64,000 nt of DNA. Source: Pseudomonas sp. URMO17WK12:I11. Lineage in GTDB: Bacteria > Pseudomonadota > Gammaproteobacteria > Pseudomonadales > Pseudomonadaceae. The translations under genes and the position numbers were made by a program. Below the pieces are notes generated by a model, which did no database searches, was not told the origin of the DNA, and saw only the letters and a program-made list of their open reading frames with translations. This document shows, one piece after another, positions 52,370 to 61,553 of this stretch; the first letter of the stretch is position 1, and the number at the start of each line of letters is the position of its first letter. The stretch spans positions 513,457 to 577,456 of the forward strand of contig NZ_VEDF01000001.1 in NCBI RefSeq assembly GCF_007677725.1, in the 5' to 3' direction.

Positions 52370-53692
52370 ATGATTCAGGAGCAGCGGCTCGTCCGCCTGA
52401 TCACGCTTAAACTCATCCCCTTCCTGGTCCTGCTGTACCTGGTGGCCTATGTCGATCGCTCGGCCGTGGGCTTTGCCAAGCTGCACATGGGGGCCGATAT
52501 CGGTCTCGGCGATGCGGCCTATGGCATGGGTGCCGGGCTTTTCTTCATCGGCTACTTTTTTTTCGAGGTGCCCAGCAACCTGATGCTCGACCGCTTCGGC
52601 GCGCGCCGCTGGTTCGCCCGCATTCTGCTGACCTGGGGTGCGATCACCATCGGTATGGCGTTCGTCACTGGCCCTAACGGCTTCTATGTCATGCGCTTCT
52701 TGCTCGGCGCCGCCGAAGCGGGCTTCTTCCCCGGCGTGCTGTACTACATCACCCAGTGGTACCCGGTGCGTCATCGCGGCAAGATCCTGGGCTTCTTCAT
52801 TCTTTCGCAGCCGTTGGCGATGCTGGTCACCGGGCCGCTGTCCGGGGCTTTGCTGGGCCTTGATGGCAACCTGGGGCTGCATGGCTGGCAGTGGTTGTTC
52901 ATCTGCATCGGTACCCCTGCCGTGCTGCTGGCCTGGCCGACCTTGCGCCTGCTGCCTGACGGGCCGGACAAGGTGCGGTGGCTGACCGACGCGCAACGCA
53001 GTTGGCTGCAAGCGCAGCTGGCCAACGACCTGCGCGAGTTCGGCCAGACCCGGCACGGCAACCCGCTGCACGCCTTGAAGGATGGTCGGGTGCTGTTGCT
53101 CGCACTGTTCTACCTGCCGGTGACCCTGAGCATCTACGGCCTGGGCCTGTGGTTGCCCACACTGATCCACCAGTTTGGCGGCAGTGACCTGATGACCGGG
53201 TTCGTGTCCGCAGTACCGTACCTGTTCGGCATCATCGGGCTGCTGATCATCCCGCGCAGCTCCGACCGCCTCAACGACCGCTATGGGCATCTGGCGCTGC
53301 TCTATGCCCTGGGTGCGCTGGGCCTGTTCCTCAGCGCCTGGCTGAGCGTGCCGGCGTTGCAACTGGCAGCCCTGTGCCTGGTCGCCTTCGCGCTGTTTTC
53401 CTGCACCGCCATCTTCTGGACCTTGCCTGGACGCTTCTTTTCCGGCGCCAGCGCAGCAGCCGGCATCGCCCTGATCAACTCGATCGGCAACCTCGGTGGT
53501 TACCTGGGTCCGTTCGGCATCGGCGCGCTCAAGGAGCACACCGGGCAGCTGTCCTCGGGTTTGTACTTCCTGGCTGTCGTGATGCTGTTCGGGCTGGTGC
53601 TGACCGGGGTCGTCTACAACCGCCTGGAGCGCCGTCAGCGCCTGGCATCCGATAACATTGCAACCGACAAGCGAGCTCAAGCATGCGATTGA
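52370..53692 (+). CDS. MFS transporter, anion:cation symporter (ACS) family, sugar-acid uptake
   Basis: A 440-residue, 12-helix symporter. YLVAYVDRSAVGFAKLHMG in helix 1 and DRFGARRWFARILLTWGAI in loop 2-3/helix 3 mark the ACS family (galactonate, glucarate, tartrate and phthalate carriers); LGAAEAGFFPGVLYYITQWY is the conserved helix 4-5 stretch. CGGAG precedes the ATG. The downstream AraD1 gene overlaps it by 10 bases, giving a coupled three-gene operon. Aldonate uptake is inferred from the pathway. Confidence 0.88.
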   Translation: MIQEQRLVRLITLKLIPFLVLLYLVAYVDRSAVGFAKLHMGADIGLGDAAYGMGAGLFFIGYFFFEVPSNLMLDRFGARRWFARILLTWGAITIGMAFVTGPNGFYVMRFLLGAAEAGFFPGVLYYITQWYPVRHRGKILGFFILSQPLAMLVTGPLSGALLGLDGNLGLHGWQWLFICIGTPAVLLAWPTLRLLPDGPDKVRWLTDAQRSWLQAQLANDLREFGQTRHGNPLHALKDGRVLLLALFYLPVTLSIYGLGLWLPTLIHQFGGSDLMTGFVSAVPYLFGIIGLLIIPRSSDRLNDRYGHLALLYALGALGLFLSAWLSVPALQLAALCLVAFALFSCTAIFWTLPGRFFSGASAAAGIALINSIGNLGGYLGPFGIGALKEHTGQLSSGLYFLAVVMLFGLVLTGVVYNRLERRQRLASDNIATDKRAQACD

Positions 53693-54672
53693 TCCAATTC
53701 GAAACCGCCGCCGGTCAGCGCCGGGTCGGCGTGGTGGAGGGCGAGCGCGCCCTGGAAATCTGCGGTGTCGACACGACCCGCGAACTGGCGCTGCAGGCCA
53801 TCGCCGCCGGGCGTGACCTGGCGGCTCAGGTGCAGGTGGCGGGCCTCGGGGAGGTGCACGATTACCTCGCCTTGCTGGCCGCGGGGCGGGTACTGCCGCC
53901 ACTGGACCATGCCGACCCGGCCCATTGCCTGGTCACCGGCACTGGCTTGACGCACCTGGGCAGCGCCGCCACCCGCGACAAGATGCACCAGCAACAGGCC
54001 GACGGAGCAGTCACCGACAGCATGCGCATGTTCCAGTGGGGCCTTGAAGGCGGGCGTCCCGCTGCGGGCGAGCAGGGCGCACAGCCGGAGTGGTTTTACA
54101 AAGGCGATGGCGGCATCGTCGTGCGCCCTGGTGCCGACCTGCCGCTGCCAGCGTTTGCCGAAGACGCCGGTGAGGAGCCTGAGCTGGTGGGCCTGTACGT
54201 GATCGGCCCATGTGGCACGCCGTTTCGACTGGGCTATGCCCTGGGCAACGAGTTTTCCGACCATGTGATGGAACGGCGTAATTACCTCTACCTGGCCCAT
54301 TCCAAATTGCGTGCCTGCAGCTTCGGTCCGGAGCTGCGCCTGGGCGCGCTGCCGGCGCACCTGGAGGGCCGTAGCCGCATCCTGCGCGACGGCCAGGCGC
54401 TATGGAGCAAGCCGTTTCTGTCCGGCGAGCAGAACATGTGTCACAGCTTCGAGAACCTTGAGTTTCATCATTTCAAGTACCCCCAGTTCCTGCGCCCTGG
54501 CGATGTGCACGTGCATTATTTCGGCACCGCAACGCTGTCGTTCGCCGACGGCATTCAGGCGCGGCCCGGGGACACTTTCGAAGTCAGCCTAGATGCCTTC
54601 GGTCAGCCCCTGCGCAACGGCATCGTCGCTGCCGAGCAGGCCCTGCGCCCCGGCCAGGTGAAAAGCCTATGA
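53683..54672 (+). CDS. AraD1/GguC-family 2-keto-3-deoxy sugar-acid dehydratase (FAH superfamily)
   Basis: A 329-residue enzyme of the fumarylacetoacetate-hydrolase superfamily. TGLTHLGSAATRDKMH, PEWFYKGDGGIVVRPG and ALGNEFSDHVMERRNYLYLA (metal-binding acidic residues) are the AraD1 hallmarks. Such proteins are linked to L-arabinose/hexuronate catabolism, probably dehydrating 2-keto-3-deoxy-L-arabonate to alpha-ketoglutarate semialdehyde. The reaction for this branch is inferred from context. Its stop codon overlaps a possible ALDH start. Confidence 0.82.
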   Translation: MRLIQFETAAGQRRVGVVEGERALEICGVDTTRELALQAIAAGRDLAAQVQVAGLGEVHDYLALLAAGRVLPPLDHADPAHCLVTGTGLTHLGSAATRDKMHQQQADGAVTDSMRMFQWGLEGGRPAAGEQGAQPEWFYKGDGGIVVRPGADLPLPAFAEDAGEEPELVGLYVIGPCGTPFRLGYALGNEFSDHVMERRNYLYLAHSKLRACSFGPELRLGALPAHLEGRSRILRDGQALWSKPFLSGEQNMCHSFENLEFHHFKYPQFLRPGDVHVHYFGTATLSFADGIQARPGDTFEVSLDAFGQPLRNGIVAAEQALRPGQVKSL

Positions 54673-54701
54673 ACCTTCAAACCTCGCCACAGGAGACAGC
54701 C

Positions 54702-56276
54702 ATGTCGGGAAGCAATTTCATTGGTGGCCGCCGCAGTGCCACCGGCAGCGTGCGGCTGCAGAGCCTCGATGCGCACACCGCAGAGGCACTGCCAATCCAG
54801 TTCACCCAGGCAACGCCCGAAGAGGTCGATGCTGCCGCCCGCGCTGCCGAGCAGGCGTTCGTTGAATATCACAGCCTGGCGCCAGAGCGCCGTGCCCAGT
54901 TCCTCGACGCCATCGCGGCCGAGGTCGATGCGCTCGACAGTGCTTTCATCGACACGGTATGCCGCGAGACCGCCTTGCCCGCCGCGCGTATTCAAGGTGA
55001 GCGCAGCCGCACCAGCAACCAGCTGCGGTTGTTTGCCCAGGTGCTGCGCCGCGGCGACTACCTGGGCGCACGCATCGACACGGCGCTGCCCCAGCGTCAG
55101 CCGCTGCCACGCCCGGACCTGCGCCAGTACCGCACCGGCGTCGGTCCGGTGGCGGTGTTTGGCGCGAGCAATTTCCCGCTGGCGTTCTCCACCGCCGGAG
55201 GCGATACCGCCGCGGCTCTGGCCGCCGGTTGCCCGGTGGTGGTCAAGGCGCACAGCGGCCACATGGCGACCGCCGAATATGTGGGCGAGGCGATTGAGCG
55301 TGCAGTCGTCTCCACGGGCATGCCGGCAGGTGTGTTCAACATGATCTTTGGTGCCGGCGTCGGTGAAGCGCTGGTGCGGCATCCGGCCATTCAGGCGGTA
55401 GGCTTCACCGGCTCGCTCAAGGGCGGGCGCGCCTTGTGTGACCTGGCTGCCGCGCGTGCGCAGCCGATACCGGTGTTCGCCGAGATGAGCAGCATCAATC
55501 CGGTGGTGGTCCTGCCGGCTGCGTTGCAGGGCAGGGGCGAGCAGGTGGCCAGCGAGCTGGCGGCGTCGGTGGTGCTCGGTTGCGGGCAGTTCTGCACCAA
55601 CCCAGGATTGGTGGTCGGTATCGCCAGTCCGGCATGGTCAGCCTTCGTTACCGCCTTGTGCGCCCGCATGGCTGATCAGCCGGCCCAGACCATGCTCAAC
55701 GCTGGTACCCTGCGCAGCTACGCCACGGGCCTGGCGCGTTTGCACCAGCATCCGGGCATCCGCCATCTGGCCGGTGCGCAGCAGAGCGGCGAACAGGCCC
55801 ATGCGCAGGTGTTCCAGGCCGATGTGCACCTGTTGCTCGAAGGCGACGCACTGCTGCAAGAAGAAGTGTTCGGGCCGACCACGGTGCTGGTCGAAGTTGC
55901 GGATGAACAGCAACTGCGCCTGGCCCTCGAGGCGCTGCACGGCCAGCTCACGGCGACGCTGATCGCCGAGCCCGCCGACCTCGAGCAATTCGCGGCGCTG
56001 GTGCCGGTGCTTGAACGCAAGGCGGGGCGGTTGCTGGTCAATGGCTACCCGACCGGTGTCGAAGTCAGCGAGGCGATGGTGCACGGTGGGCCGTACCCGG
56101 CTACCTCGGACGCGCGTGGCACCTCGGTGGGCACGTTGGCCATCGACCGCTTCCTGCGGCCTGTGTGCTACCAGAACTACCCCGATGCGCTGCTGCCGCC
56201 GGCCTTGCGCGATGGCAATCCGCTGGGCCTGTTGCGCCTGGTCAACGGCGAGCATACTCGCCAGGCGCTGGCCTGA
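54702..56276 (+). CDS. Alpha-ketoglutarate semialdehyde dehydrogenase (NAD(P)+)
   Basis: A 524-residue aldehyde dehydrogenase of the KGSADH type III branch. FGASNFPLAFSTAGGDTAAA contains the catalytic Asn region, PVVVKAHSGHMATA the cofactor site, FAEMSSINPVVVLPA the general-base Glu, and VLGCGQFCTNPGLV the nucleophilic Cys. It oxidises the semialdehyde to 2-oxoglutarate, which enters the TCA cycle. AGGAG before the ATG at 54702 gives the usual length; an ATG at 54669 overlapping the previous stop is the alternative. Confidence 0.88.
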   Translation: MSGSNFIGGRRSATGSVRLQSLDAHTAEALPIQFTQATPEEVDAAARAAEQAFVEYHSLAPERRAQFLDAIAAEVDALDSAFIDTVCRETALPAARIQGERSRTSNQLRLFAQVLRRGDYLGARIDTALPQRQPLPRPDLRQYRTGVGPVAVFGASNFPLAFSTAGGDTAAALAAGCPVVVKAHSGHMATAEYVGEAIERAVVSTGMPAGVFNMIFGAGVGEALVRHPAIQAVGFTGSLKGGRALCDLAAARAQPIPVFAEMSSINPVVVLPAALQGRGEQVASELAASVVLGCGQFCTNPGLVVGIASPAWSAFVTALCARMADQPAQTMLNAGTLRSYATGLARLHQHPGIRHLAGAQQSGEQAHAQVFQADVHLLLEGDALLQEEVFGPTTVLVEVADEQQLRLALEALHGQLTATLIAEPADLEQFAALVPVLERKAGRLLVNGYPTGVEVSEAMVHGGPYPATSDARGTSVGTLAIDRFLRPVCYQNYPDALLPPALRDGNPLGLLRLVNGEHTRQALA

Positions 56277-56281
56277 CGCTG

Positions 56282-56321
56282 GCGGCCCTTGTGCGACAAG
56301 GCGCGATTGCGCAAGGGCCGC
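56282..56321 (+). terminator. Terminator hairpin after the sugar-acid operon
   Basis: GCGGCCCTTG and CAAGGGCCGC form a perfect 10-bp stem with a long, partly self-complementary loop, five bases after the ALDH stop. There is no T-run. Confidence 0.5.
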
Positions 56322-56397
56322 TGCAGACAAACGAGCAACTCCTGCGCACCTGTGAGAGGATGTCCACCACCCCAGCCAGGACCCCGAACGCAGCCTG

Positions 56398-57291
56398 ATG
56401 AAGACACCAAAACGAATCGAACCACTGATCGAAGATGGCCTGGTCGACGAAGTACTAAGGCCCCTGATGAGCGGCAAGGAAGCGGCCGTCTACGTGGTGC
56501 GCTGCGGTGCCCAGGTGCGCTGCGCCAAGGTCTACAAAGAGGCCAACAAACGCAGCTTCCGCCAGGCAGCCGAGTATCAGGAAGGGCGCAAGGTGCGCAA
56601 CAGCCGCCAGGCCCGGGCCATGGCCAAAGGCAGCAAGTACGGCCGCAAAGAGGCCGAAGATGCCTGGCAGAACGCCGAAGTGGCGGCGTTGTTCCGTCTG
56701 GCCAGTGCCGGCGTGCGCGTACCCAAGCCCTATGACTTCCAGGACGGTGTGCTGCTGATGGAGCTGGTCACCGACGCCGACGGCGATGCGGCCCCGCGCC
56801 TGAATGACGTGCACCTGGATGCCGATCAAGCGCGCGAGTACCACGCCTTCGTCATCCGCCAGATCGTGCTGATGCTCTGCGCAGGCCTGGTGCATGGTGA
56901 CCTGTCCGAATTCAATGTGCTGCTCGGCCCTGACGGCCCGGTGATCATCGACCTGCCGCAAGCAGTGGACGCGGCGGGCAATAACCACGCGTTCAGCATG
57001 TTGCAGCGCGACGTGGCGAACATGGCGCATTATTTCGGCCGCTTCGCACCCGAACTTAAGACCACTCGCTTTGCCGATGAAATGTGGGCGCTGTACGAAG
57101 CCGGCGAGTTGCGTGCGGACAGCCCACTGACCGGCCAGTTCGAGGATGACGCCCAGGCCGCCGACGTCGCCGGTGTGATGCGCGAGATCGACGCCACCCT
57201 GCGCGACGAAGCACGCCGCAGGGCCGCGCGTGATGAGGCCGAGCATGGGTCAGGCAAAGCCGAGGAACCGACGCCGCCGTGGTTGCAGTGA
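56398..57291 (+). CDS. RIO1-like serine protein kinase
   Basis: A 297-residue kinase-like protein similar to the PA4780 family of Pseudomonas. SGKEAAVYVV is the glycine-poor nucleotide loop of RIO kinases, CAKVYKEANKRSFRQ has the ATP-binding lysine, LVHGDLSEFNVLL the catalytic loop Asp, and VIIDLPQAVD the metal-binding Asp. The substrate in bacteria is unknown. It is codirectional with hemB about 160 bases upstream of it. Confidence 0.85.
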   Translation: MKTPKRIEPLIEDGLVDEVLRPLMSGKEAAVYVVRCGAQVRCAKVYKEANKRSFRQAAEYQEGRKVRNSRQARAMAKGSKYGRKEAEDAWQNAEVAALFRLASAGVRVPKPYDFQDGVLLMELVTDADGDAAPRLNDVHLDADQAREYHAFVIRQIVLMLCAGLVHGDLSEFNVLLGPDGPVIIDLPQAVDAAGNNHAFSMLQRDVANMAHYFGRFAPELKTTRFADEMWALYEAGELRADSPLTGQFEDDAQAADVAGVMREIDATLRDEARRRAARDEAEHGSGKAEEPTPPWLQ

Positions 57292-57452
57292 GGCGGTGAG
57301 GACGGTGGCGTTTTGCAAAAGCCTTCTTGCGTCTGCGACAAAGGCAGCTGGCGGCTGTTGCCTTTGACGCAAGGCACTATCTCGTCATTTGGCCTTTTCA
57401 CTGGCCCGCTACAGGCATAAGGTATACGCCGTTCAAATTCCCTGGAGCTGTC

Positions 57453-58427
57453 ATGTCCAACCGTTTCCCCTCCGTTCGCCCACGCCGTCTGCGCCAGAAC
57501 GAGTCCCTGCGCACGATTTTCCAGGAAACCGAGTTTCGCCTCGAAGACTTGATCCTGCCGATCTTCGTCGAGGAAGGCATCGATGACTTCGTGCCGATCA
57601 CCAGCATGCCGGGTGTCAACCGCATTCCGGAGAAACGTCTGGCCCAGGAGATCGAGCGTTACGCCCGCGCCGGCATCAAGTCGGTGATGACCTTTGGCGT
57701 TTCCCACAACCTCGACGCCACCGGCAGCGACACCTGGAACGAGAACGGCCTGGTGGCGCGCATGTCGCGCATCTGCAAGGACACCGTACCGGAAATGGTG
57801 GTGATGTCCGACACCTGCTTCTGCGAGTACACCAGCCATGGCCATTGCGGGGTGCTGCATGACCACGGCGTGGACAACGACGCTACCTTGGCCAATCTGG
57901 GCAAGCAGGCGGTGATTGCCGCTGCCGCAGGTGCCGATTTCATTGCTCCTTCGGCGGCGATGGACGGTCAGGTCCAGGCCATCCGTAGCGCCTTGGACGG
58001 CGCCGGTTTCCATGACACGGCGATCATGGCCTATTCCACCAAGTTCGCCTCGTCGCTGTACGGTCCGTTCCGCGAAGCTGGCGGCACCGCGCTCAAGGGT
58101 GATCGCAAGAGCTACCAGATGAACCCGATGAACCGCCGTGAAGCGGTACGCGAGTCGCTGCTCGATGAGCAAGAAGGAGCCGATGTGCTCATGGTCAAGC
58201 CGGCCGGTGCCTACCTGGACGTGATTGCCGACATTCGCGCCGCGTCGCGCTTGCCGCTGGCGGCGTATCAGGTCAGCGGCGAGTACGCCATGATCAAGTT
58301 CGGCGGCCTGGCGGGTGCGATCGACGAGGGCCGGGTCATGCGCGAGAGCATTGGCGCGATCAAGCGCGCCGGGGCCGATCTGATCCTGACCTACTTCGCC
58401 ATGGACCTGGCCCGCGACGGTATCTGA
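57453..58427 (+). CDS. hemB: Porphobilinogen synthase, Zn-type
   Basis: A 324-residue TIM-barrel enzyme that condenses two 5-aminolevulinate molecules to porphobilinogen. The two Schiff-base lysines lie in [11 protein letters not shown] and [26 protein letters not shown] carries the three cysteines of the zinc-dependent enzymes, as in E. coli, whereas the characterised P. aeruginosa HemB has Asp/Ala there and uses magnesium. TGGAG precedes the ATG at 57453; the frame is open further upstream but without support. It is followed by a terminator. Confidence 0.93.
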   Translation: MSNRFPSVRPRRLRQNESLRTIFQETEFRLEDLILPIFVEEGIDDFVPITSMPGVNRIPEKRLAQEIERYARAGIKSVMTFGVSHNLDATGSDTWNENGLVARMSRICKDTVPEMVVMSDTCFCEYTSHGHCGVLHDHGVDNDATLANLGKQAVIAAAAGADFIAPSAAMDGQVQAIRSALDGAGFHDTAIMAYSTKFASSLYGPFREAGGTALKGDRKSYQMNPMNRREAVRESLLDEQEGADVLMVKPAGAYLDVIADIRAASRLPLAAYQVSGEYAMIKFGGLAGAIDEGRVMRESIGAIKRAGADLILTYFAMDLARDGI

Positions 58428-58437
58428 CCGCCGCCTG

Positions 58438-58465
58438 GCCCTGCGCTGTAGCAGCAGCGCAGGGC
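58438..58465 (+). terminator. Terminator hairpin after hemB
   Basis: GCCCTGCGCT and AGCGCAGGGC form a perfect 10-bp stem with an 8-nt loop, ten bases after the hemB stop. The following bases (TGTCATCG) are poor in T. Confidence 0.6.
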
Positions 58466-58528
58466 TGTCATCGACCCTTGTGCCGCGCGTGCGGAACCGT
58501 TTTTGCTCGGCCTGACGGGGCGCACGCA

Positions 58529-58561
58529 CAAAAAAACACTAAGCGCTGAATTATTTAGTGT
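58529..58561 (-). terminator. Candidate minus-strand terminator in the proP leader region
   Basis: ACACTAA and TTAGTGT pair across 12 bases, and on the minus strand the hairpin is followed by seven T. No minus-strand gene is known to read into it. On the plus strand it lies 50-80 bases before proP and could instead be an operator. Confidence 0.35.
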
Positions 58562-58610
58562 CCTGTTGTATCTGATGCCATAGAGCCTTCAGTAACAGGA
58601 AAAAACAGGC

Positions 58611-60113
58611 ATGAGATCCCGCAAAAAAAGCGTCAAACCGATCGGTTTGAAAGACATCACCATTGTCGATGATGCCAAGATGCGCAAGGCGATCACCGCC
58701 GCTGCGCTGGGCAACGCCATGGAATGGTTCGACTTCGGTGTATACGGTTTTGTCGCCTACGCCCTGGGCAAGGTGTTCTTCCCCAACGCCGACCCCAGCA
58801 TCCAGATGATCGCTGCGCTGGCTACCTTCTCGGTGCCATTCCTGATCCGCCCGCTGGGCGGTCTGTTCTTCGGCGCACTGGGCGACAAATTCGGTCGCCA
58901 GAAAATCCTCGCCGCCACCATCGTGATCATGTCGCTGAGCACCTTCGCCATCGGCTTGATACCGTCATACGCCTCGATTGGTATCTGGGCGCCGATCTTG
59001 CTGTTACTGGCGAAGATGGCCCAGGGCTTCTCGGTCGGTGGTGAATACACCGGCGCTTCGATCTTCGTTGCCGAATACGCCCCGGATCGCAAACGCGGCT
59101 TCCTCGGCAGTTGGCTGGACTTTGGCTCGATCGCAGGCTTCGTGCTCGGCGCTGGGGTAGTGGTGCTGATCTCCACCGTGCTGGGTGAAGAGAAGTTCCT
59201 CGAATGGGGCTGGCGCCTGCCATTCTTCCTGGCGCTGCCGCTGGGCATCATCGGCCTGTACCTGCGCCATGCGCTGGAAGAAACGCCGGCGTTCCAGCAA
59301 CACGTCGAGAAGCTTGAGCAGGGGGACCGCGAGGGTCTGGCGTCCGGCCCGAAAGTGTCGTTCAAGGAAGTGGCGACCAAGCACTGGCGCAGTCTGATCA
59401 CCTGCATTGGCGTGGTCATCGCGACCAACGTCACCTATTACATGCTGCTCACCTACATGCCCAGCTACCTGTCGCACAACCTGCACTACAGCGAAGACCA
59501 CGGCGTGTTGATCATCATCGCGATCATGGTCGGCATGTTGTTCGTGCAGCCGGTGATCGGCCTGCTGAGCGACAAGTTCGGCCGTCGGCCCTTCATCATG
59601 GTCGGCAGCATCGGCTTGTTCGCCCTGGCAATTCCGGCCTTCATGCTGATCAACAGCGGCGTACTGGGATTGATCTTCGCCGGTCTGCTGATGATCGCGG
59701 TGCTGCTGAACTTCTTCATTGGCGTGATGGCCTCGACCCTGCCGGCGATGTTCCCCACGCACATCCGCTACAGTGCGCTGGCCAGCGCGTTCAACATCTC
59801 GGTGCTGATCGCCGGCCTCACCCCCACGCTTGCGGCCTGGTTGGTGGAAACCAGTGGCAACCTCTACATGCCCGCTTACTACCTGATGGTCATCGCCGTG
59901 GTTGGCCTCATCACTGCCCTGACCATGAAGGAAACCGCCAACAAGCCTCTGCGCGGCGCGGCCCCAGCCGCCTCGGACATCAACGAGGCGCGCGAGCTGC
60001 TGCAAGAGCACCACGACAATATCGAGCAGAAGATCGAAGACATCGACGAGCAGATTGCGGAGCTTGAGGCCAAGCGCAAGCTGCTGGTGCAGCAACACCC
60101 GCGCATCGACTGA
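58611..60113 (+). CDS. proP: ProP-type proline/betaine:H+ osmosensing symporter
   Basis: A 500-residue MHS-family osmoprotectant importer. AALGNAMEWFDFGVYGFVAY in helix 1, ALGDKFGRQKILAATIVIMS in loop 2-3 and AQGFSVGGEYTGASIFVAEY are ProP signatures. The C-terminal tail (about 460-500; EHHDNIEQKIEDIDEQIAEL) is the coiled coil that modulates osmotic activation in E. coli ProP. AGGAAAAA precedes the ATG. It ends three bases from the convergent DUF1275 gene. Confidence 0.92.
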   Translation: MRSRKKSVKPIGLKDITIVDDAKMRKAITAAALGNAMEWFDFGVYGFVAYALGKVFFPNADPSIQMIAALATFSVPFLIRPLGGLFFGALGDKFGRQKILAATIVIMSLSTFAIGLIPSYASIGIWAPILLLLAKMAQGFSVGGEYTGASIFVAEYAPDRKRGFLGSWLDFGSIAGFVLGAGVVVLISTVLGEEKFLEWGWRLPFFLALPLGIIGLYLRHALEETPAFQQHVEKLEQGDREGLASGPKVSFKEVATKHWRSLITCIGVVIATNVTYYMLLTYMPSYLSHNLHYSEDHGVLIIIAIMVGMLFVQPVIGLLSDKFGRRPFIMVGSIGLFALAIPAFMLINSGVLGLIFAGLLMIAVLLNFFIGVMASTLPAMFPTHIRYSALASAFNISVLIAGLTPTLAAWLVETSGNLYMPAYYLMVIAVVGLITALTMKETANKPLRGAAPAASDINEARELLQEHHDNIEQKIEDIDEQIAELEAKRKLLVQQHPRID

Positions 60114-60116
60114 GGC

Positions 60117-60818
60117 TCAGCGAGGCATGTAGCCGCGCTGCCACACGCGCGGAATCAGGCCCGAGAGCAGGGCCAGCAGGCAGGCCAGAGCAGCACTCCC
60201 GGCCATGGCCTGCAGGCCCATCCGCTGTTGTAACCAGGCGCCCAGGGCAGCGCCGAGCAGCATCCCCGCCCAAGGCACCAGTTGCACCCGCCAACCAGCG
60301 CGACGTTCGCCGAGCAGCCAACGCCCGAGGCCGCGGCCGAATCTGGACAGCGCGCCGGTCACGTAGGTAAGCCCGATGGGCAAGCCGTTGACCTGTTCCA
60401 CCACCGCATTGAGCATGCCCATGGCCAGGATCGCGCTCAGCAGCGGCGCCAGCGTGGTCGTGCCAGGCCAGCTGGCAGCCAGGCCCAGTAGCCCCGTTAC
60501 CACCAACAGCAGTGGCCACGCGCGGCGCTGGCTGGCCCGTGCCAACAGCACGCCCAGCGCGTTGCCGGCAACGAAGCCGAGCACGGCAGCACTCAGGCGC
60601 AGCACCATGCTCGCGTCAGCCTCGCTGATGGCCACCGCCAGGCGCGTGGTATTGCCACTCATGAACGAGACGAAATCGCCTAGCGCCAACAGGCCGATGG
60701 CGTCGGTCATGCCTGCCAGCACCGACAGGCCAGCCACCAGGCCAAGCCCAACGCGGCCGCGCCGGCGCTCGAGCTGCAGGCGTTTGGCGGAGCGGGCAGG
60801 GCGAGCGGAGGGCAGCAT
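60117..60818 (-). CDS. DUF1275/YoaK-family membrane protein
   Basis: A 233-residue protein with about six helices. GLSVLAGMTDAIGLLALGDF and FVSFMSGNTTRLAVA match the YoaK/DUF1275 family; VEQVNGLPIGLTYVTGALSR lies in the second half. Function unknown. It follows the riboflavin synthase gene by nine bases on the same strand and is probably cotranscribed. Confidence 0.82.
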   Translation of the reverse strand: MLPSARPARSAKRLQLERRRGRVGLGLVAGLSVLAGMTDAIGLLALGDFVSFMSGNTTRLAVAISEADASMVLRLSAAVLGFVAGNALGVLLARASQRRAWPLLLVVTGLLGLAASWPGTTTLAPLLSAILAMGMLNAVVEQVNGLPIGLTYVTGALSRFGRGLGRWLLGERRAGWRVQLVPWAGMLLGAALGAWLQQRMGLQAMAGSAALACLLALLSGLIPRVWQRGYMPR

Positions 60819-60827
60819 GCGCAGACC

Positions 60828-61454
60828 TCAGCGAGGCAGTTCGCGGGCCAGGGTGCTCTTGATGGTGCGTTCCACCACATCGACCAGGACCATGGTCTGG
60901 TGATCCACCTCGATGTTCAGCAGCTCGCCCACCTGGTAGCGGGGGAAGGTGGTCTGGCGCAGGGTTTCCGGGATCAGGTTGATGGTCACCACGCTGTCCT
61001 CGACATCGGCCACGGTCAAGCTGCAGCCATTGACACCGATGAACCCCCGGGGGAATACGTACTTGTCCCAGGGTTCCGGCATGCGAAAGCGAATGAAGGC
61101 CCCAGTCGGTTCGATCACCAAGGCGACGATCTCGGCGGTGGTGGCAATGTGACCGGCCATCAGATGACCGCCGACTTCGGCGTTCATCTTGGCCGAGCGT
61201 TCGATGTTGACCCCTTGCCCTGGCTTGAAAAAGCGCAGGTTGGTGCGCTCCAGAGTGGCGTTCATGGCGTCGAAGCGCACCTGACTGCCGTGGATCTCGG
61301 TGACCGAGAGGCAGGTGCCTTCGACGCTGACGCTGGCGCCAATCTTGAGGTCTTCGAGCAGCGCTGGGGTCAGGTCGAGGGTGAATTGGTGGTGGCCCGG
61401 GTGGCGGGTCACCTCAAGCAGAGGACGCACGGCTTGAACGATGCCGGTGTACAT
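60828..61454 (-). CDS. ribE: Riboflavin synthase, alpha chain
   Basis: A 208-residue enzyme of two lumazine-binding repeats (1-97 and 98-200) that dismutates 6,7-dimethyl-8-ribityllumazine to riboflavin. MYTGIVQAV opens repeat 1; VEGTCLSVTEI and IGVNGCSLTVADV are the paired ligand-binding motifs; GGHLMAGHI is conserved. AGGAG precedes the ATG at 61454. It stands outside any rib operon and has no FMN riboswitch upstream, so it may be a second, separately controlled copy. Confidence 0.9.
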   Translation of the reverse strand: MYTGIVQAVRPLLEVTRHPGHHQFTLDLTPALLEDLKIGASVSVEGTCLSVTEIHGSQVRFDAMNATLERTNLRFFKPGQGVNIERSAKMNAEVGGHLMAGHIATTAEIVALVIEPTGAFIRFRMPEPWDKYVFPRGFIGVNGCSLTVADVEDSVVTINLIPETLRQTTFPRYQVGELLNIEVDHQTMVLVDVVERTIKSTLARELPR

Positions 61455-61525
61455 GAAGAGCTCCTGCGCACGGGAAAACAATTTCCCGCACGCTAAGCCT
61501 GTGGCGCGGCAAAAGCAAGGCGAGG

Positions 61526-61548
61526 GTGCCGGCTCGGGCGCCGGCATC
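61526..61548 (-). terminator. Terminator hairpin after treS
   Basis: TGCCGGC and GCCGGCA pair with a 6-nt loop on the minus strand just after the treS stop, with CCTTGCTTTTG downstream. It separates treS from ribE. Confidence 0.5.
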
Positions 61549-61553
61549 GCGCC

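Noticed and set aside
52268..53902. A long minus-strand frame (544 codons) opposite the MFS gene
   Set aside because: It is a Gln/Arg-rich shadow of a clear MFS transporter and has no domain of its own.
61455..61553. FMN riboswitch in front of the riboflavin synthase gene
   Set aside because: The interval is only about 100 bases, contains the treS terminator, and lacks the conserved RFN-element sequences.
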